This document shows, in pieces, positions 6,747 through 6,812 of a DNA stretch of 6,812 bases (position 1 is the first letter of the stretch; each line of letters starts with the position of its first letter). Source of the DNA: Tyzzerella sp. UBA1042. Lineage in GTDB: Bacteria; Bacillota; Clostridia; Lachnospirales; Anaerotignaceae. The stretch spans positions 1 to 6,812 of the forward strand of contig DCDZ01000042.1 of NCBI GenBank assembly GCA_002316675.1. Reading direction: 5' to 3'. The notes under the pieces are model-generated. The model had not been told where the DNA came from and made no database searches. It worked only from the letters and a program-made list of their open reading frames with translations. The position numbers and the translations under genes were made by a program.

Positions 6747-6788
6747 AAAAAACCCTTGAAACTACATTGTAGTTTCAAGGGTTTTTTT
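6747..6788 (-). terminator. Intrinsic terminator of the tRNA gene (bidirectional form)
   Basis: CCCTTGAAACTAC (6753-6765) pairs perfectly with GTAGTTTCAAGGG (6769-6781) around a 3-nt loop. Flanking A (6747-6752) and T (6782-6788) runs lengthen the stem and supply a U-tail on either strand. On the - strand it starts 3-10 nt after the tRNA 3' end, so its main role is to end the tRNA transcript and insulate the oxidoreductase promoter from it. It would also stop any + strand transcript arriving from the left. Confidence 0.92.
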
Positions 6789-6790
6789 CA

Positions 6791-6812
6791 TTGCGGAGGC
6801 AGGATTTGAACC
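6791..6812 (-). tRNA. 3' end of a tRNA gene, probably initiator tRNA-fMet (partial)
   Basis: Read on the - strand, the last 22 nt show the final two bases of the 5' T-stem strand (GG), the T-loop TTCAAAT, the 3' T-stem strand CCTGC, the 3' acceptor strand CTCCGCA and discriminator A73 (6791). The 3' CCA is not encoded; the next bases are TGA. An A at position 72 followed by A73, with this T-loop, matches bacterial initiator tRNAs: from memory, Bacillus tRNA-fMet has the same T arm and an acceptor strand differing by one base. The anticodon and 5' half are beyond the window, so amino acid identity is inferred, while the tRNA call itself is firm. Confidence 0.85.

Noticed and set aside
6565..6759. 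64-codon + strand frame in the intergenic stretch
   Set aside because: It has no Shine-Dalgarno before the ATG and runs into the terminator stem for its last residues. I recognise no family in it; a faint Pro/Cys-rich look is not evidence of a gene.

Overview
The window comes from a motile low-to-moderate GC Firmicute, most likely a Clostridia/Lachnospirales-type anaerobe. This is inferred from several signs: FliF–FliJ resemble Gram-positive homologues, Shine-Dalgarno sites are strong and purine-rich, GTG/TTG starts are frequent, the partial tRNA gene does not encode CCA, and a clostridial-looking flavin oxidoreductase lies alongside. No genus can be named from the sequence alone.

Positions 1-5190 (+ strand) are a tightly packed flagellar block in the classical order fliF-fliG-fliH-fliI-fliJ. 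FliF (5' end cut by the window edge) forms the MS ring. FliG is the rotor/switch protein docked on the FliF C-terminus. FliH, FliI and FliJ are the regulator, ATPase and central stalk of the flagellar type III export apparatus. Coupling is tight: 1 nt between fliF and fliG, a 17-nt fliG/fliH overlap, an 8-nt fliH/fliI overlap and a 31-nt gap before fliJ. This supports one polycistronic mRNA with its promoter upstream of the window. The block stops at fliJ with a strong intrinsic terminator instead of continuing into fliK/flgD/flgE.

Positions 5256-6311 (- strand) hold a convergent gene for an FMN-dependent nitronate monooxygenase/FabK-like oxidoreductase. It has a cysteine cluster near its C-terminus and its own sigma-A-type promoter at 6356-6384. 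It shares the terminator at about 5215-5252 with the flagellar block.

Positions 6385-6746 contain no convincing gene. There is a weak + strand promoter candidate, one small perfect inverted repeat, and a 14-bp near-repeat of the distal terminator. Positions 6747-6788 are a strong terminator that ends the tRNA gene at 6791-6812. Only the 3' 22 nt of that tRNA lie inside the window (- strand), and it is probably the initiator tRNA-fMet.

No previously undescribed system was found. The most unusual points are the early end of the flagellar gene run at fliJ, the gene-free stretch that could carry a small + strand transcript, and the cysteine motif of the oxidoreductase.
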